Shown: positions 18,004-27,530, counted from the stretch's first letter. The stretch: DNA of 64,000 nucleotides from Yoonia maricola (GCF_002797915.1 NZ_PGTY01000003.1:372001-436000); one strand, 5' to 3'. Numbers and translations: made by a program. The notes: generated from the letters alone by a model not told the origin.

Positions 18004-18860
18004 TCTGAATCTCCTAAACGCAGGGCGATCTGATAAACCTGCCTGCGCGGCAGGCCCAACGCACCGGCAACAACAGTCGCAGCATCCTTCACGCGCATCG
18101 TTTTCATCGCCTCGCGCAATGCTGTATCAATATCATCTGTCGCAACCTCGACCGCTCCAGCACGTCCAACCAAAACAACGATTTCACCTTTCACGGACCG
18201 TCCCTGAAAATCAGTGGCAAGATCCCCAAGTGTGCCGCGTGTCACCTCTTCAAACTTCTTTGTCAGCTCACGACAAACAACAGCTTCCCGCGCTGCTCCC
18301 AAAATATCACGCAAGTCGCCTAACATTTCCCTAACGCGTTTTGGGCTTTCATAAAAAACCAGCGTAAAGGGCACATCCCGCAGCGCTGCGATCTCGCTCT
18401 CGCGTTGTTTTTTGGCCGCCGGCAAAAACCCGATAAAGGCAAAACGATCTGTGGCAAGCCCCGAAACTGTCAGCGCTGCCAGCACCGCCGATGCGCCCGG
18501 CGCAGATGTCACGGAAAGCCCCTCTGCGATTGCCGCTCGTCCCAACTCATAACCGGGATCAGCCACCAAGGGCGTTCCCGCCTCAGAGACATAAGCCACT
18601 GATTTGCCATCCTTCATATTCGCAACCAACCGCGCGACGGCACCCTCACCACTGTGATCGTGAAACGCCACCACCTTGCGCCCGTCCAACGCAATGCCAT
18701 GGATTTCCATCAGTTTACGTGCTGTGCGTGTATCTTCTGCTGCGATCAGGTCAGCGGATGCGAGTACATCAAGGCCCCGCAATGTTATGTCCCGCGCAGA
18801 CCCGATCGGTGTCGCCACGAAATAAAGGCCAGCGGACAACGATTTGCTTGTGAAATTCAT
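18000..18860 (-). CDS. rsmI: 16S rRNA (cytidine1402-2'-O)-methyltransferase
   Basis: SAM-dependent methyltransferase that 2'-O-methylates C1402 in the decoding centre of 16S rRNA. Typical tetrapyrrole-methylase-fold motifs are present: LYFVATPIGSARDITLRGLDVL at the N-terminus, AEDTRTARKLM, VAYVSEAGTPLVADPGYEL (SAM-binding loop) and VFYESPKRVREML. The C-terminal HTH-like tail (VKDAATVVAGALGLPRRQVYQIALRL) is also present. 286 residues, normal length. First gene of the rsmI-yraN pair, divergent from the lpoA-like gene with a 104-nt intergenic region. Confidence 0.95.
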   Translation of the reverse strand: MNFTSKSLSAGLYFVATPIGSARDITLRGLDVLASADLIAAEDTRTARKLMEIHGIALDGRKVVAFHDHSGEGAVARLVANMKDGKSVAYVSEAGTPLVADPGYELGRAAIAEGLSVTSAPGASAVLAALTVSGLATDRFAFIGFLPAAKKQRESEIAALRDVPFTLVFYESPKRVREMLGDLRDILGAAREAVVCRELTKKFEEVTRGTLGDLATDFQGRSVKGEIVVLVGRAGAVEVATDDIDTALREAMKTMRVKDAATVVAGALGLPRRQVYQIALRLGDSE

Positions 18861-18964
18861 CTCTGGACCCGCCCGCCCCCTGCTTTATGATGCCTCTCGA
18901 CATCGCGGGGGAACGTCGGGACTGTGCCAACTGTTCAAACCGCGAAACAGGAGGGATACCACTT

Positions 18965-20149
18965 ATGTTTGCTTGTTTCAGCAATGCCCGCAAGCCGCTG
19001 GCTCCTTTTTTCGCGTTTACCGCACTATTGTGGCTTGCCGCCTGCACCGTACCGCTTGCGCCAGATGCCAATGTCGGCGACCAGATTGACCCGACTGAAC
19101 CTATCGAAGTTGCCCTGTTGGTGCCGGGCGGATCGGCGCAGGCAAATGATAATCAGCTTGCGCAAAACTTTGAAAATGCAGCGCGCCTTGCTATTGCTGA
19201 TCTTGACGGTGTCACGATTAATCTAAGGGTTTACAACACCGTAGGCGGAAATCCGCAGCAAGCCGCAGCCGTCGCAACACAAGCCGTGAATGAAGGGGCC
19301 AAAATCATCATTGGCCCGCTTTTCGGAGAGGCGGCAAACGCAGCTGGCGTGGCCGTCGCCGGGCGCAACGTCAATGTATTGGCCTTTACCAACAACCGTG
19401 CCTTTGCGGGGGGGAACGTCTTTATTCTTGGTTCGACCTTCGACAATACCGCGGAGCGCCTTGTCCGGTTTGGGGCACGCCAAGGGGTGAACCGCTACGT
19501 CGTTGTGCATGCCGACAATCTGTCTGGTCGCGTAGGGCGGGATGCAATCACCTCTGCCGTGCAAGGCAACGGCGGCGAAGTTGCTGCTGTCGAAAGCTAT
19601 CCAGCATCGCAGCAGGGCATTTTCAGTGCGACCAACCGCATCCTTTCAAGTGTCCGCAACTCCGGGGCGCAAGCAGTGTTCACGACAGCCAGCGCAAATG
19701 CCGATTTGCCGATCATCGCAACGGCCCTGCCAGATGCCGGGATGGACATCAACCGCAGTCGGTTTGTCGGTCTGACCCGCTGGGACGCACTACCACAAAT
19801 CGCAGCACTGCCCGGGCTTGACGGTGGGCTTTTTGCACTGCCTGATCCGGGTACATCAGCACTATTTGCCAACCGCTATGCTGCAACTTATGGCGGGGCA
19901 CCACACCCGCTGGCTGGCTTAGCCTATGACGCGATCGCGGCAATCGGCGCGCTTGCCGCTTCAGGCAATACACAAGCCCTGACCAAATCAGCCCTCACCC
20001 AGCCAGAGGGCTTTCGTGGAACATCGGGCGTCTTCCGCCTGCTGCCAAACGGCCTTAACCAGCGCGCGCTTGCCGTTGCCACCATTCAAAACAAACAGGT
20101 TGTGATCCTTGAACAAGCCCCAAGAAGCTTTGGTGGCCCCGGCCTCTGA
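18965..20149 (+). CDS. LpoA/YraM-like outer-membrane lipoprotein, penicillin-binding protein activator
   Basis: A 394-residue lipoprotein. The signal peptide ends in the lipobox LAAC, with C27 as the lipidated residue. The remainder is a periplasmic binding protein type-1 fold (EVALLVPGGSAQANDNQLAQ; KIIIGPLFGEAANAAGVAVAG), as in the C-terminal domain of LpoA, which activates PBP1A for peptidoglycan synthesis. The TPR-like N-terminal domain of the E. coli protein is absent, as is usual in alphaproteobacteria. The ATG at 18965 has a strong AGGAGGG at 18949-18955; starting at 18887 would put 26 polar residues before the signal peptide. The divergent rsmI-yraN context supports the call. Confidence 0.85.
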   Translation: MFACFSNARKPLAPFFAFTALLWLAACTVPLAPDANVGDQIDPTEPIEVALLVPGGSAQANDNQLAQNFENAARLAIADLDGVTINLRVYNTVGGNPQQAAAVATQAVNEGAKIIIGPLFGEAANAAGVAVAGRNVNVLAFTNNRAFAGGNVFILGSTFDNTAERLVRFGARQGVNRYVVVHADNLSGRVGRDAITSAVQGNGGEVAAVESYPASQQGIFSATNRILSSVRNSGAQAVFTTASANADLPIIATALPDAGMDINRSRFVGLTRWDALPQIAALPGLDGGLFALPDPGTSALFANRYAATYGGAPHPLAGLAYDAIAAIGALAASGNTQALTKSALTQPEGFRGTSGVFRLLPNGLNQRALAVATIQNKQVVILEQAPRSFGGPGL

Positions 20150-22925
20150 CCGCAGCTCACCGCAGGACGATGGCACGCCGGACGGTTTGATCTGTCCGGC
20201 GTCTGCTATTTTTGACGCGCAGGCTGTCACCGCGCGCATCAATGTCGCCATTGCGGAGGCATCATCAGAAAAGGCGATCAGGGCGGCAACCGTTGCGGCC
20301 TTGGCGCAAGCACGAAGCGCAGGCATGGCACGGATCGCTGCCGCATTTCAGGCGCAACCTTTCGCCGCGCGCCCGACGACACGGGCCTATAGCTGGCTGA
20401 CAGATCAGATTGTTAAAACTGTCCTCGATGTGGCAATCAAACATCTGCACCCGCTGCCCAACCCAACCGAAGGTGAACGGCTTTCTCTGATCGCTGTCGG
20501 CGGGTATGGCCGCGGAGAAATGGCACCACAGTCCGACGTCGATTTATTGTTTTTGACGCCCTACAAAATCACCCCTTGGGCGGAAAGCGTGATCGAATCC
20601 ATGCTGTACATGCTGTGGGACCTGAAGCTGAAAGTCGGGCACGCAAGCCGCACTGTCAAAGATTGCCTGCGGTTGGCAAAGGACGACTACACCATTCGCA
20701 CGTCGCTGGTGGAATACCGCCATTTAGCAGGCGATGCGGCACTGGCAGACGATCTGGGGGGGCGGCTTTGGTCGGACCTGTTCAAATCCACCGCAAGCGA
20801 CTTTATCGAAGCAAAGCTGGCCGAACGTGAAACAAGGCACCGCAAGCAAGGCGGGCAGCGTTATGTGGTCGAACCCAATGTCAAAGAAGGCAAAGGCGGG
20901 CTGCGTGATCTGCAATCTCTGTTTTGGATCAGCAAATATGTGCATGGGGTCAAAGATACGGCCGAGCTGGTCAATCTGGGCGTCTTTACACCAGAAGAGT
21001 TCGAAACCTTCGTTACAGCAGAGGATTTTCTATGGGCCGTACGCTGTCACATCCATCTGATTGCGGGCAGGGCAACAGATCAGCTGACCTTTGACATGCA
21101 GGTCGAAGTGGCCGCGGCTATGGGCTATACGGATCGCGGCGGCCGGCGCGGGGTGGAACATTTCATGCAAGCCTTTTTCCGGCAAGCCACTCATGTTGGC
21201 GAATTGACCCGCATTGTTCTCACCGCACTTGAGGCGAACCATACCAAGCAAGACCCAATGCTGGTGCGCCTGCTCAAACGGCGCAAAAAGGCAAAGCCAC
21301 CCTATGCGATTAAACAAAACCGGCTGACGGTTGCCAATGAAAAAGCGTTTCTGGCGGACAAGCTGAACATCCTGCGCCTATTTGAAGAGGCGCTGCGCAC
21401 TGGCACCTTGCTGCACCCCGATGCGATGCGTCTGATTTCGGCCAATCTTGATCAAATCGATGCCGAGATGCGTGAGGACAAGGAAGCACAACGGATTTTC
21501 CTTGATTTGCTGTTGAAACATGGCAACCCGGATCGGGCTTTACGGCGAATGAACGAACTTGGGGTGCTCTCTGCGTTCATCCCCGAATTCGCACCGATCG
21601 TCGCGATGATGCAGTTCAATATGTACCACCACTATACCGTGGACGAACATACGATCCAGTGCATCAGCAACCTCGCTCAGATCGAACGCAAGGAACTGAT
21701 CGAAGAACTGCCTGTCGTGTCCGGCATTCTGGAACGCGGGGTGAACCGCAAGGTGCTTTATGTGGCGCTGCTTTTGCATGACATCGGAAAAGGGCGCGAT
21801 GAGGATCACTCAATCCTTGGTGCGCAGATTGCCCGCAAAGTCGCCCCGCGTCTGGGACTGAACAAGAAAGATTGCGACACCGTTGAATGGCTTATCCGCT
21901 ATCACCTGCTGATGTCGGATGTGGCGCAAAAGCGCGATATTGCAGAACCACGCACGGTACGTGGTTTTGCCAAGGCTGTGAAATCCACCGAACGTCTGGA
22001 CTTGCTGACCGCCCTGACCGTTTGCGATATCCGCGGCGTTGGTCCGGGGACGTGGAACAATTGGAAAGCTGTACTGATCCGCGACCTCTACAAGGCCACG
22101 AAATCAGCGCTCGAGACCGGTCTGGAAGACCTCAACCGCGAAACACGCGAAGCAGAGGCAAAACGTGCATTGCGCGCAGCGTTGTCCGACTGGGACAACA
22201 AGGCGCTCAAAACTGAATTGGGCCGGCATTACGGCCCGTACTGGCAGGGGCTCCCGCTGGCCGCGCAGACCGTGTTTGCCAAACTGCTGCGCGATATTGC
22301 AGATGATGAGATCAAGATCGACCTGATGCTGGACGAAGACCGCGACGCAACACGGGCTTGCTTTGCGGTGGTTGATCATGCCGGGCTCTTTAGCCGTATG
22401 ACCGGCGCGCTTGCGCTGGTGGGGGCGAATGTGGTGGACGCCCGGACCTATACCTCAAACGATGGCTATGCGACGGCTGTGTTCTGGATACAGGACAATG
22501 ATGGCAATCCTTACGAGGCCGCGCGGCTGCCGCGCCTGCGCAAGATGATCGCGCGGACGCTACGCGGCGAAGTGGTCGCCAAAGAAGCACTGAAAGATAA
22601 GGATAAGATCAAGAAACGCGAACGCGCATTTAAGGTGCCAACGAACATCAGTTTCGACAACGAAGGGTCCGAAATTTACACCATCATCGAGGTCGACACG
22701 CGCGACCGTCCTGGACTTCTCTACGATTTGACACGAACTCTTGCTGATAGTCACGTTTACATCGCCTCAGCCGTTATCGCGACATATGGAGAGCAGGTGG
22801 TAGATACGTTCTACGTCAAGGATATCGTCGGTCTGAAGTATTTCTCCGAAAGCAAGCGCGCCGGGCTGGAACGCAAACTACGCGAAGCGATTACGCAAGG
22901 CGCCGAACGCGCGGTTGCGGGGTGA
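20109..22925 (+). CDS. glnD: Bifunctional [protein-PII] uridylyltransferase / uridylyl-removing enzyme
   Basis: Nitrogen-status sensor that uridylylates PII proteins when glutamine is low and removes UMP when it is high. Domains in order: nucleotidyltransferase (GGYGRGEMAPQSDVDLL from residue 131), PII-uridylyltransferase helical domain (RYVVEPNVKEGKGGLRDLQ), HD phosphohydrolase (H557-D558 in LLLHDIGKGRDEDHS), and two C-terminal ACT domains (CFAVVDHAGLFSRMTGAL; IIEVDTRDRPGLLYDLTRTL) that bind glutamine. The apparent start is a TTG inside the end of the lipoprotein gene (41-nt overlap, AGG upstream); a GTG at 20133 is an alternative. No ATG lies between these and conserved sequence. Confidence 0.94.
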   Translation: MNKPQEALVAPASDRSSPQDDGTPDGLICPASAIFDAQAVTARINVAIAEASSEKAIRAATVAALAQARSAGMARIAAAFQAQPFAARPTTRAYSWLTDQIVKTVLDVAIKHLHPLPNPTEGERLSLIAVGGYGRGEMAPQSDVDLLFLTPYKITPWAESVIESMLYMLWDLKLKVGHASRTVKDCLRLAKDDYTIRTSLVEYRHLAGDAALADDLGGRLWSDLFKSTASDFIEAKLAERETRHRKQGGQRYVVEPNVKEGKGGLRDLQSLFWISKYVHGVKDTAELVNLGVFTPEEFETFVTAEDFLWAVRCHIHLIAGRATDQLTFDMQVEVAAAMGYTDRGGRRGVEHFMQAFFRQATHVGELTRIVLTALEANHTKQDPMLVRLLKRRKKAKPPYAIKQNRLTVANEKAFLADKLNILRLFEEALRTGTLLHPDAMRLISANLDQIDAEMREDKEAQRIFLDLLLKHGNPDRALRRMNELGVLSAFIPEFAPIVAMMQFNMYHHYTVDEHTIQCISNLAQIERKELIEELPVVSGILERGVNRKVLYVALLLHDIGKGRDEDHSILGAQIARKVAPRLGLNKKDCDTVEWLIRYHLLMSDVAQKRDIAEPRTVRGFAKAVKSTERLDLLTALTVCDIRGVGPGTWNNWKAVLIRDLYKATKSALETGLEDLNRETREAEAKRALRAALSDWDNKALKTELGRHYGPYWQGLPLAAQTVFAKLLRDIADDEIKIDLMLDEDRDATRACFAVVDHAGLFSRMTGALALVGANVVDARTYTSNDGYATAVFWIQDNDGNPYEAARLPRLRKMIARTLRGEVVAKEALKDKDKIKKRERAFKVPTNISFDNEGSEIYTIIEVDTRDRPGLLYDLTRTLADSHVYIASAVIATYGEQVVDTFYVKDIVGLKYFSESKRAGLERKLREAITQGAERAVAG

Positions 22926-22940
22926 CCACGATGCTGCGTG

Positions 22941-22985
22941 CCAATTTTTTCGAAAAAATTGGGCCAAAGTTTTTAAAAACTTTGG
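22941..22985. repeat. Two back-to-back perfect 22-bp palindromes
   Basis: The first palindrome, 22941-22962, has arms CCAATTTTTTC / GAAAAAATTGG with no spacer. One base later the second, 22964-22985, has arms CCAAAGTTTTT / AAAAACTTTGG. Both are perfect over all 11 base pairs. They fill the glnD-murJ gap and end 10 nt before the murJ ATG. Each could form a strong hairpin or be a paired protein-binding site. I saw no second copy in this window. Confidence 0.85.
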
Positions 22986-22995
22986 GACGCTGCGC

Positions 22996-24561
22996 ATGAA
23001 ACCCATCCGCCTCATGTCCGGTTTTTTCACAGTGGGCCTCTGGACGCTACTCAGCCGCGTCATGGGCTTTGTGCGCGACATCATGATCGCGGCATATCTC
23101 GGTACAGGCCCCGTGGCAGAGGCATTTCTGGTCGCCTTTTCGCTCCCCAACCTTTTTCGCCGGTTCTTTGCCGAAGGGGCGTTCAACATGGCCTTCGTGC
23201 CGATGTTTTCCAAAAAGGTGGAAGGCGATGACGACCCGCACCGCTTTGCCCAGGACGCCTTTGTCGGGCTGGGGGGCATTCTGACAGTCTTTACAGTCGT
23301 GGGCATTATTTTTATGCCCGCGCTGGTCACAATCATGGCCAGTGGGTTTATCGGAACCGAGCGCTTTGATCTTGCCGTCTATTACGGCCGCATCGCCTTT
23401 CCCTATATTCTGTTTATCTCGCTGACAGCACTGCTATCGGGCGTTTTGAACGCCACAGGGCGCTTTACCGCCGCAGCCGCCGCCCCGATCCTTTTGAACG
23501 TCATCTTTGTTGCAACGCTGATCATCGCCGGATTAACCTGTGAATGCGCAGGGCCAGAGGGGCAGACCACCATCGGCCAATCGTTGGCCTATGCCGTGCC
23601 CGTGGCCGGTCTCGCTCAGCTCGCGGTGGTCTGGATCGCAGCAAAACGGGCCGGATATGCGCTGCGCATCGGTATGCCCAAGATCACACCAGAACTTAAA
23701 CGGCTGGCTATTATTGCAGCCCCTGCCGCCCTTGCGGGTGGAGTTGTGCAGATCAATTTGCTTGTTGGAAGGCAAGTGGCCAGTTTCTTTGATGGCGCGG
23801 TTGCTTGGCTCAGCTATGCCGACAGGCTCTATCAGCTGCCTTTGGGCGTGGTCGGCATCGCAATTGGCGTCGTCTTACTGCCCGACCTGTCGCGCCGCTT
23901 ACGGGCGGGTGATGAAAGTGGCGGGCGTGATGCCTTCAACCGCGCCTCCGAGATCAGCCTCGCGCTTACCGTCCCGGCCTCGGTCGCTCTCCTCGCAATC
24001 CCGCTCCCGCTTGTCAGCGTGCTGTTCGAGCGGGGGGCCTTTACCAGCGATGATACCGCAGCCACTGCACTTGCTGTTGCGATCTACGGGTTGGGGCTGC
24101 CTGCCTTTGTATTGCAAAAGACGCTGCAGCCACTGTTCTTTGCCCGCGAAGACACCAAGCGGCCATTCTACTATGCGCTCATCGCGATGGTGCTGAATGC
24201 CGCCCTTGCTATTGGGCTTTCGCCGGTTATCGGCTTTGCTGCTGCCGCAATCGGCACATCGCTCACTGGCTGGGCGATGGTGCTGATGCTGCTACGCGGC
24301 GCGCGCACCATGGGCGATGCAGGCAAATTCGACAGCCGTTTCAAGCAGCGTTTAGGCCGGATCGTTCTGGCGTCATGTGGGATGGGGGTAATCCTCACGC
24401 TCACTGCAACCGCAATGACACCCTTCTTTGGCACCGGCATACAACGCTATCTGGCTTTGCTGATCCTCGTGATCATCGGCATTGTCAGCTACTTTGGGAT
24501 TGGCCACCTGATTGGCGCGTTCAAACTGTCGGAGTTCCGCCGCAACCTGCGCCGCGGCTAG
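22996..24561 (+). CDS. murJ: Lipid II flippase MurJ
   Basis: Polytopic inner-membrane MOP-superfamily transporter that moves lipid II to the periplasmic face for peptidoglycan synthesis. 521 residues with about 14 hydrophobic segments. Family hallmarks are the N-terminal GFFTVGLWTLLSRVMGFVRD, ALPNLFRRFFAEGAFN-type loop (seen as SLPNLFRRFFAEGAFNMAFV), LSYADRLYQLPLGVVGIAIG and LLPDLSRR. The ATG at 22996 begins just before the conserved N-terminus, with GGGAC upstream; the longer frame from 22915 would translate through the two palindromes. The stop overlaps the convergent rhomboid-like gene by 4 nt. Follows glnD on the same strand, as in several alphaproteobacteria. Confidence 0.95.
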   Translation: MKPIRLMSGFFTVGLWTLLSRVMGFVRDIMIAAYLGTGPVAEAFLVAFSLPNLFRRFFAEGAFNMAFVPMFSKKVEGDDDPHRFAQDAFVGLGGILTVFTVVGIIFMPALVTIMASGFIGTERFDLAVYYGRIAFPYILFISLTALLSGVLNATGRFTAAAAAPILLNVIFVATLIIAGLTCECAGPEGQTTIGQSLAYAVPVAGLAQLAVVWIAAKRAGYALRIGMPKITPELKRLAIIAAPAALAGGVVQINLLVGRQVASFFDGAVAWLSYADRLYQLPLGVVGIAIGVVLLPDLSRRLRAGDESGGRDAFNRASEISLALTVPASVALLAIPLPLVSVLFERGAFTSDDTAATALAVAIYGLGLPAFVLQKTLQPLFFAREDTKRPFYYALIAMVLNAALAIGLSPVIGFAAAAIGTSLTGWAMVLMLLRGARTMGDAGKFDSRFKQRLGRIVLASCGMGVILTLTATAMTPFFGTGIQRYLALLILVIIGIVSYFGIGHLIGAFKLSEFRRNLRRG

Positions 24562-25238
24562 GACCGCTCTCGCATGCGCGAAACAAGGCTGTTCCACCCA
24601 CCGGGTGCCAGAACAACGGCCAGCAAGAAGCCTGTCACAAAGCCCGTCAACTCTGCGATCCACTGATTGTTGCCGCCAAAAATCAGCCCGAACGCCAGTT
24701 GTAGCATCAACAAAAATCCAATCAGTCGAAATGCCATGATCTGATTTTCGCCTGCCTCACCCAACCGCAACCATAGCGCATATGTATAGGCCCCGATCAG
24801 CCCGTATACGGGGGTGAACCCACCAATCAGCGGATAGTGGCTTTCAACAAAAAGACCAAAAACGATTGCCCCTGCGACGCTGGTGGCCAGATAAAGAAAC
24901 ATCACTTTGAGCGATCCGTAATACTCTGCCGTGAACTTACCCAAAGCCAAAGTCAGCGCCCCGCAAAAGGCGACCTGCGTCAGCTGCCCATTGATGAACG
25001 TATAGGTCACAAACCGTTTGAGCATATCAAAGGAATAGTCTCCGTTGACCAGCACACGGTCTAAAATAGCCGGCGAATACCCATAGGCGTTAATGGCCGA
25101 GACCCGCCATCCAACCCCGCGCGGGCCGCCGATGATCCCGTAGTTCGCCAATTGAAAGACTACTTCGATCCCGACGATCAACAGGGTCAGCATCACCACG
25201 ACCGGCGGCAAAGCGTTAAACGGGCTTTCAGGCTTCAT
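24558..25238 (-). CDS. Rhomboid-family membrane protein, probable inactive pseudoprotease
   Basis: A 226-residue protein with six predicted membrane helices and the rhomboid layout: a WRVSAINAYGY loop, a helix ending TYTFINGQLTQVAFCGAL, a GGFTPVYGLIGAY helix (139-151) and a last helix WIAELTGFVTGFLLAVVL. In active rhomboids the GxSG serine sits where this protein has F141, and the catalytic His of the last core helix is E196. Both catalytic residues are therefore missing and it is unlikely to be a protease. Dead rhomboids elsewhere bind and escort membrane clients, a possible but unproven role here. The ATG at 25238 precedes the first hydrophobic helix; the frame extends 53 codons upstream without recognisable sequence. 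Confidence 0.8.
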   Translation of the reverse strand: MKPESPFNALPPVVVMLTLLIVGIEVVFQLANYGIIGGPRGVGWRVSAINAYGYSPAILDRVLVNGDYSFDMLKRFVTYTFINGQLTQVAFCGALTLALGKFTAEYYGSLKVMFLYLATSVAGAIVFGLFVESHYPLIGGFTPVYGLIGAYTYALWLRLGEAGENQIMAFRLIGFLLMLQLAFGLIFGGNNQWIAELTGFVTGFLLAVVLAPGGWNSLVSRMRERS

Positions 25239-25326
25239 GTTCGTCTCGTTGTATAGTTGAAGTTGACCAGTCTGTCTGGCATGGGTATGCGACGCCTGCC
25301 CCGAAATCCACCCCGGACATTGCACC

Positions 25327-26343
25327 ATGAGCCAGACATCTTTCACACCGCGCGTTTTCTCAGGGATCAAACCCTCTGGCGGACTGACGCTGGGCAACTA
25401 TCTGGGTGCCATCAAGCGCTTTGTTGGCATGCAAGGCCAGATGGAGACCGTCTATTGCGTCGTCGACATGCACGCGATCACTGTCTGGCAGGACCCCAAA
25501 GAGCTGGCAAATATGACGCGGGAAGTGGCCGCAGGCTATCTGGCAGCAGGCCTCGATCCTGCCAAGTCGATCCTGTTCAACCAAAGCCAGGTTGCAGCCC
25601 ATGCTGAACTGGGTTGGATTTTCAATTGCGTCGCGCGCGTCGGCTGGATGAACCGTATGACCCAGTTCAAAGACAAGGCAGGTAGCAATGCTGAGAAAGT
25701 GTCGCTGGGCCTTTACGCATACCCGGCCCTGATGGCAGCCGATATCCTGCTCTATCACGCGACCCACGTCCCTGTGGGTGAAGATCAGAAACAGCACGTT
25801 GAACTGACGCGCGATATCGCGGCCAAGTTCAACCATGACTTCAAGTCCGATTTCTTCCCGCTGACCGAACCGGTCATCGAAGGCCCCGCCATGCGCATCA
25901 TGAACCTGCGCGATGGCACCAAGAAGATGTCAAAATCGGGTGAAAGCGACATGGAACGCATCAACATGACCGATGATGCCGATAAGATCGCCAAGAAGTT
26001 CAAGAAGGCCAAAACAGATCCTGAACCGCTTCCTGAAACTGTCGAAGGGCTGGCAGGCCGACCAGAGGCGCGCAATCTGGTCGAAATCTACGCAGCCCTG
26101 TCCGACATGACGCCAGAGGCCGTGATCGCCGCTTATCCCGGTGCTGGTTGGGGCACGTTCAAACCTGCATTGGCTGATTTAGCCGTCGCAAAACTTGCCC
26201 CTATCTCGGATGAAATGGCGCGTTTCATGGCAGACCCGGCAGAGATTGACCGTATCTTGGGTGCCGGTGCCGAAAAAGCGCGGGCCATCGCCGACCCAAT
26301 CCTGCACGACACCTATGATATTGTGGGGTTACTGCGGTCTTAG
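25327..26343 (+). CDS. trpS: Tryptophanyl-tRNA synthetase
   Basis: Class I aminoacyl-tRNA synthetase charging tRNA-Trp. The HIGH-equivalent lies in [19 protein letters not shown] near residue 20 and the KMSKS loop at 200-204 ([11 protein letters not shown]). Tryptophan-enzyme signatures include [30 protein letters not shown] sequence (present, residues about 138-160). 338 residues, full length. The ATG at 25327 follows CCGGACATTGCACC, with no strong Shine-Dalgarno. Transcribed divergently from the rhomboid-like gene with 88 nt between the starts. Confidence 0.96.
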   Translation: MSQTSFTPRVFSGIKPSGGLTLGNYLGAIKRFVGMQGQMETVYCVVDMHAITVWQDPKELANMTREVAAGYLAAGLDPAKSILFNQSQVAAHAELGWIFNCVARVGWMNRMTQFKDKAGSNAEKVSLGLYAYPALMAADILLYHATHVPVGEDQKQHVELTRDIAAKFNHDFKSDFFPLTEPVIEGPAMRIMNLRDGTKKMSKSGESDMERINMTDDADKIAKKFKKAKTDPEPLPETVEGLAGRPEARNLVEIYAALSDMTPEAVIAAYPGAGWGTFKPALADLAVAKLAPISDEMARFMADPAEIDRILGAGAEKARAIADPILHDTYDIVGLLRS

Positions 26344-26498
26344 GTCCTATCAGCTTACGATAAATTACTCTGTGCGGGCCAAGCCACCGTCACAAAACTG
26401 AATCCCTTAGGTGAAACGATTTGGGTGCGCGGCATAGATTCGCTCTGCCAGCCAGCCACGGTGGTCTTCGTCCCACTCGTCACCTTGGCATACCCTGG

Positions 26499-26524
26499 CG
26501 TCCGATGTTCCCCGGCATCGGACG
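26499..26524 (+). promoter_or_regulatory. Leader hairpin upstream of ilvE
   Basis: Inverted repeat CGTCCGATG / CATCGGACG (9-bp perfect stem, 8-nt loop) in the 242-nt gap between trpS and ilvE, 61 nt before the ilvE start. No T-run follows, so it is not a standard terminator. It could be a transcript-stabilising or regulatory structure. The rest of the gap shows nothing I can name. Confidence 0.4.
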
Positions 26525-26585
26525 TCGCTCCTTCTTTACCTTGTCAAAACGCGCGCCTACTGTTTGCGCAAAGGGAGGGCACGTT

Positions 26586-27449
26586 ATGGCCACCGGGACA
26601 AACATCCGCACCTATTTCGAAGGCGCTTGGCACGATGGCGACGTACCTGTGATGCGCGCGGCGGATCACGGTTCGTGGCTAGGAACAACCGTCTTTGATG
26701 GTGCGCGCTTTGTGAATGGTTTGATGCCCGATCTGGACCTGCATTGCGCCCGCGTGAACCGCTCCGCCGAGGCGCTGATGATCAAGCCCACGGTCAGCAC
26801 CGAAGACATGATCGCGATCACCAAAGAGGGTCTGGCCAAGTACCCGCAAGGGGCTGCCGTCTATATACGCCCAATGTATTGGGCAATCCACGGCGACCCC
26901 ACAGCCATCGTGCCCAGTCCTGAAGCCACCGGATTTGCAATCTGCCTTGAAGAAATCCCACTTGCCCCCGATACGGCATCAACCACCTTGGGGCGGACCA
27001 AATTCCGCCGTCCTGTGATCGACGATGCCGTCGTCAATGCAAAGGCAGGCTGTCTTTACCCCAATAACGCCCGCATGCTGGCAGAGGTCCGGGCGCGAGG
27101 TTTCGGCAACGCGCTGGTTGCGGATGCCATGGGCAATGTGGCTGAAACGGCGACGGCGAACGTCTTTATGGTCAAGGACGGCGAAGTCTTCACGCCCATC
27201 CCGAACGGCACATTCCTGTCAGGGATTACCCGCGCGCGCCACATCGCAAACCTCAAGACCGATGGAGTTACGGTGCACGAAACTGTGCTGAGCTTTGACG
27301 ACTTTTGCGGCGCGGATGAGGTGTTCCTCTCTGGCAACATGTCCAAGGTCACGCCCGTCACCGCCTTTGAGGATCGCCAATATCAGGTAGGACCCGTCAC
27401 GCGAAAGGTGCGCGAGATGTATTGGGATTGGGCAGCAAGCACCGCTTAG
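26586..27449 (+). CDS. ilvE: Branched-chain amino acid aminotransferase (class IV PLP enzyme)
   Basis: Fold-type IV PLP aminotransferase that interconverts Leu, Ile and Val with their 2-oxo acids. Features: N-terminal RTYFEGAWHDGDVPVMRAADHG, DGARFVNG, substrate/PLP region VVNAKAGCLYPNNARMLAEVRARG with the probable PLP lysine in NAKAG, EATATANVFMVKDGEV-type strand (seen as ETATANVFMVKDGEV), and FLSGITRARHI. 287 residues. The start at 26586 has GGGAGG 7 nt upstream. Class IV enzymes with D-amino-acid or aromatic specificity share these motifs, so the exact substrate is a family-level call. Confidence 0.88.
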   Translation: MATGTNIRTYFEGAWHDGDVPVMRAADHGSWLGTTVFDGARFVNGLMPDLDLHCARVNRSAEALMIKPTVSTEDMIAITKEGLAKYPQGAAVYIRPMYWAIHGDPTAIVPSPEATGFAICLEEIPLAPDTASTTLGRTKFRRPVIDDAVVNAKAGCLYPNNARMLAEVRARGFGNALVADAMGNVAETATANVFMVKDGEVFTPIPNGTFLSGITRARHIANLKTDGVTVHETVLSFDDFCGADEVFLSGNMSKVTPVTAFEDRQYQVGPVTRKVREMYWDWAASTA

Positions 27450-27530
27450 GAACCGCAGCAAAGCTGCGCGACAATCTGTCGTTGCCACGGCCCCGGCGAT
27501 GCGCCACACTTGGGCCAGAGGGAGACCAAT

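Noticed and set aside
27456-27470. Hairpin CGCAGC/GCTGCG after ilvE as terminator
   Set aside because: Stem of only 6 bp and no T-run; not called as a feature.
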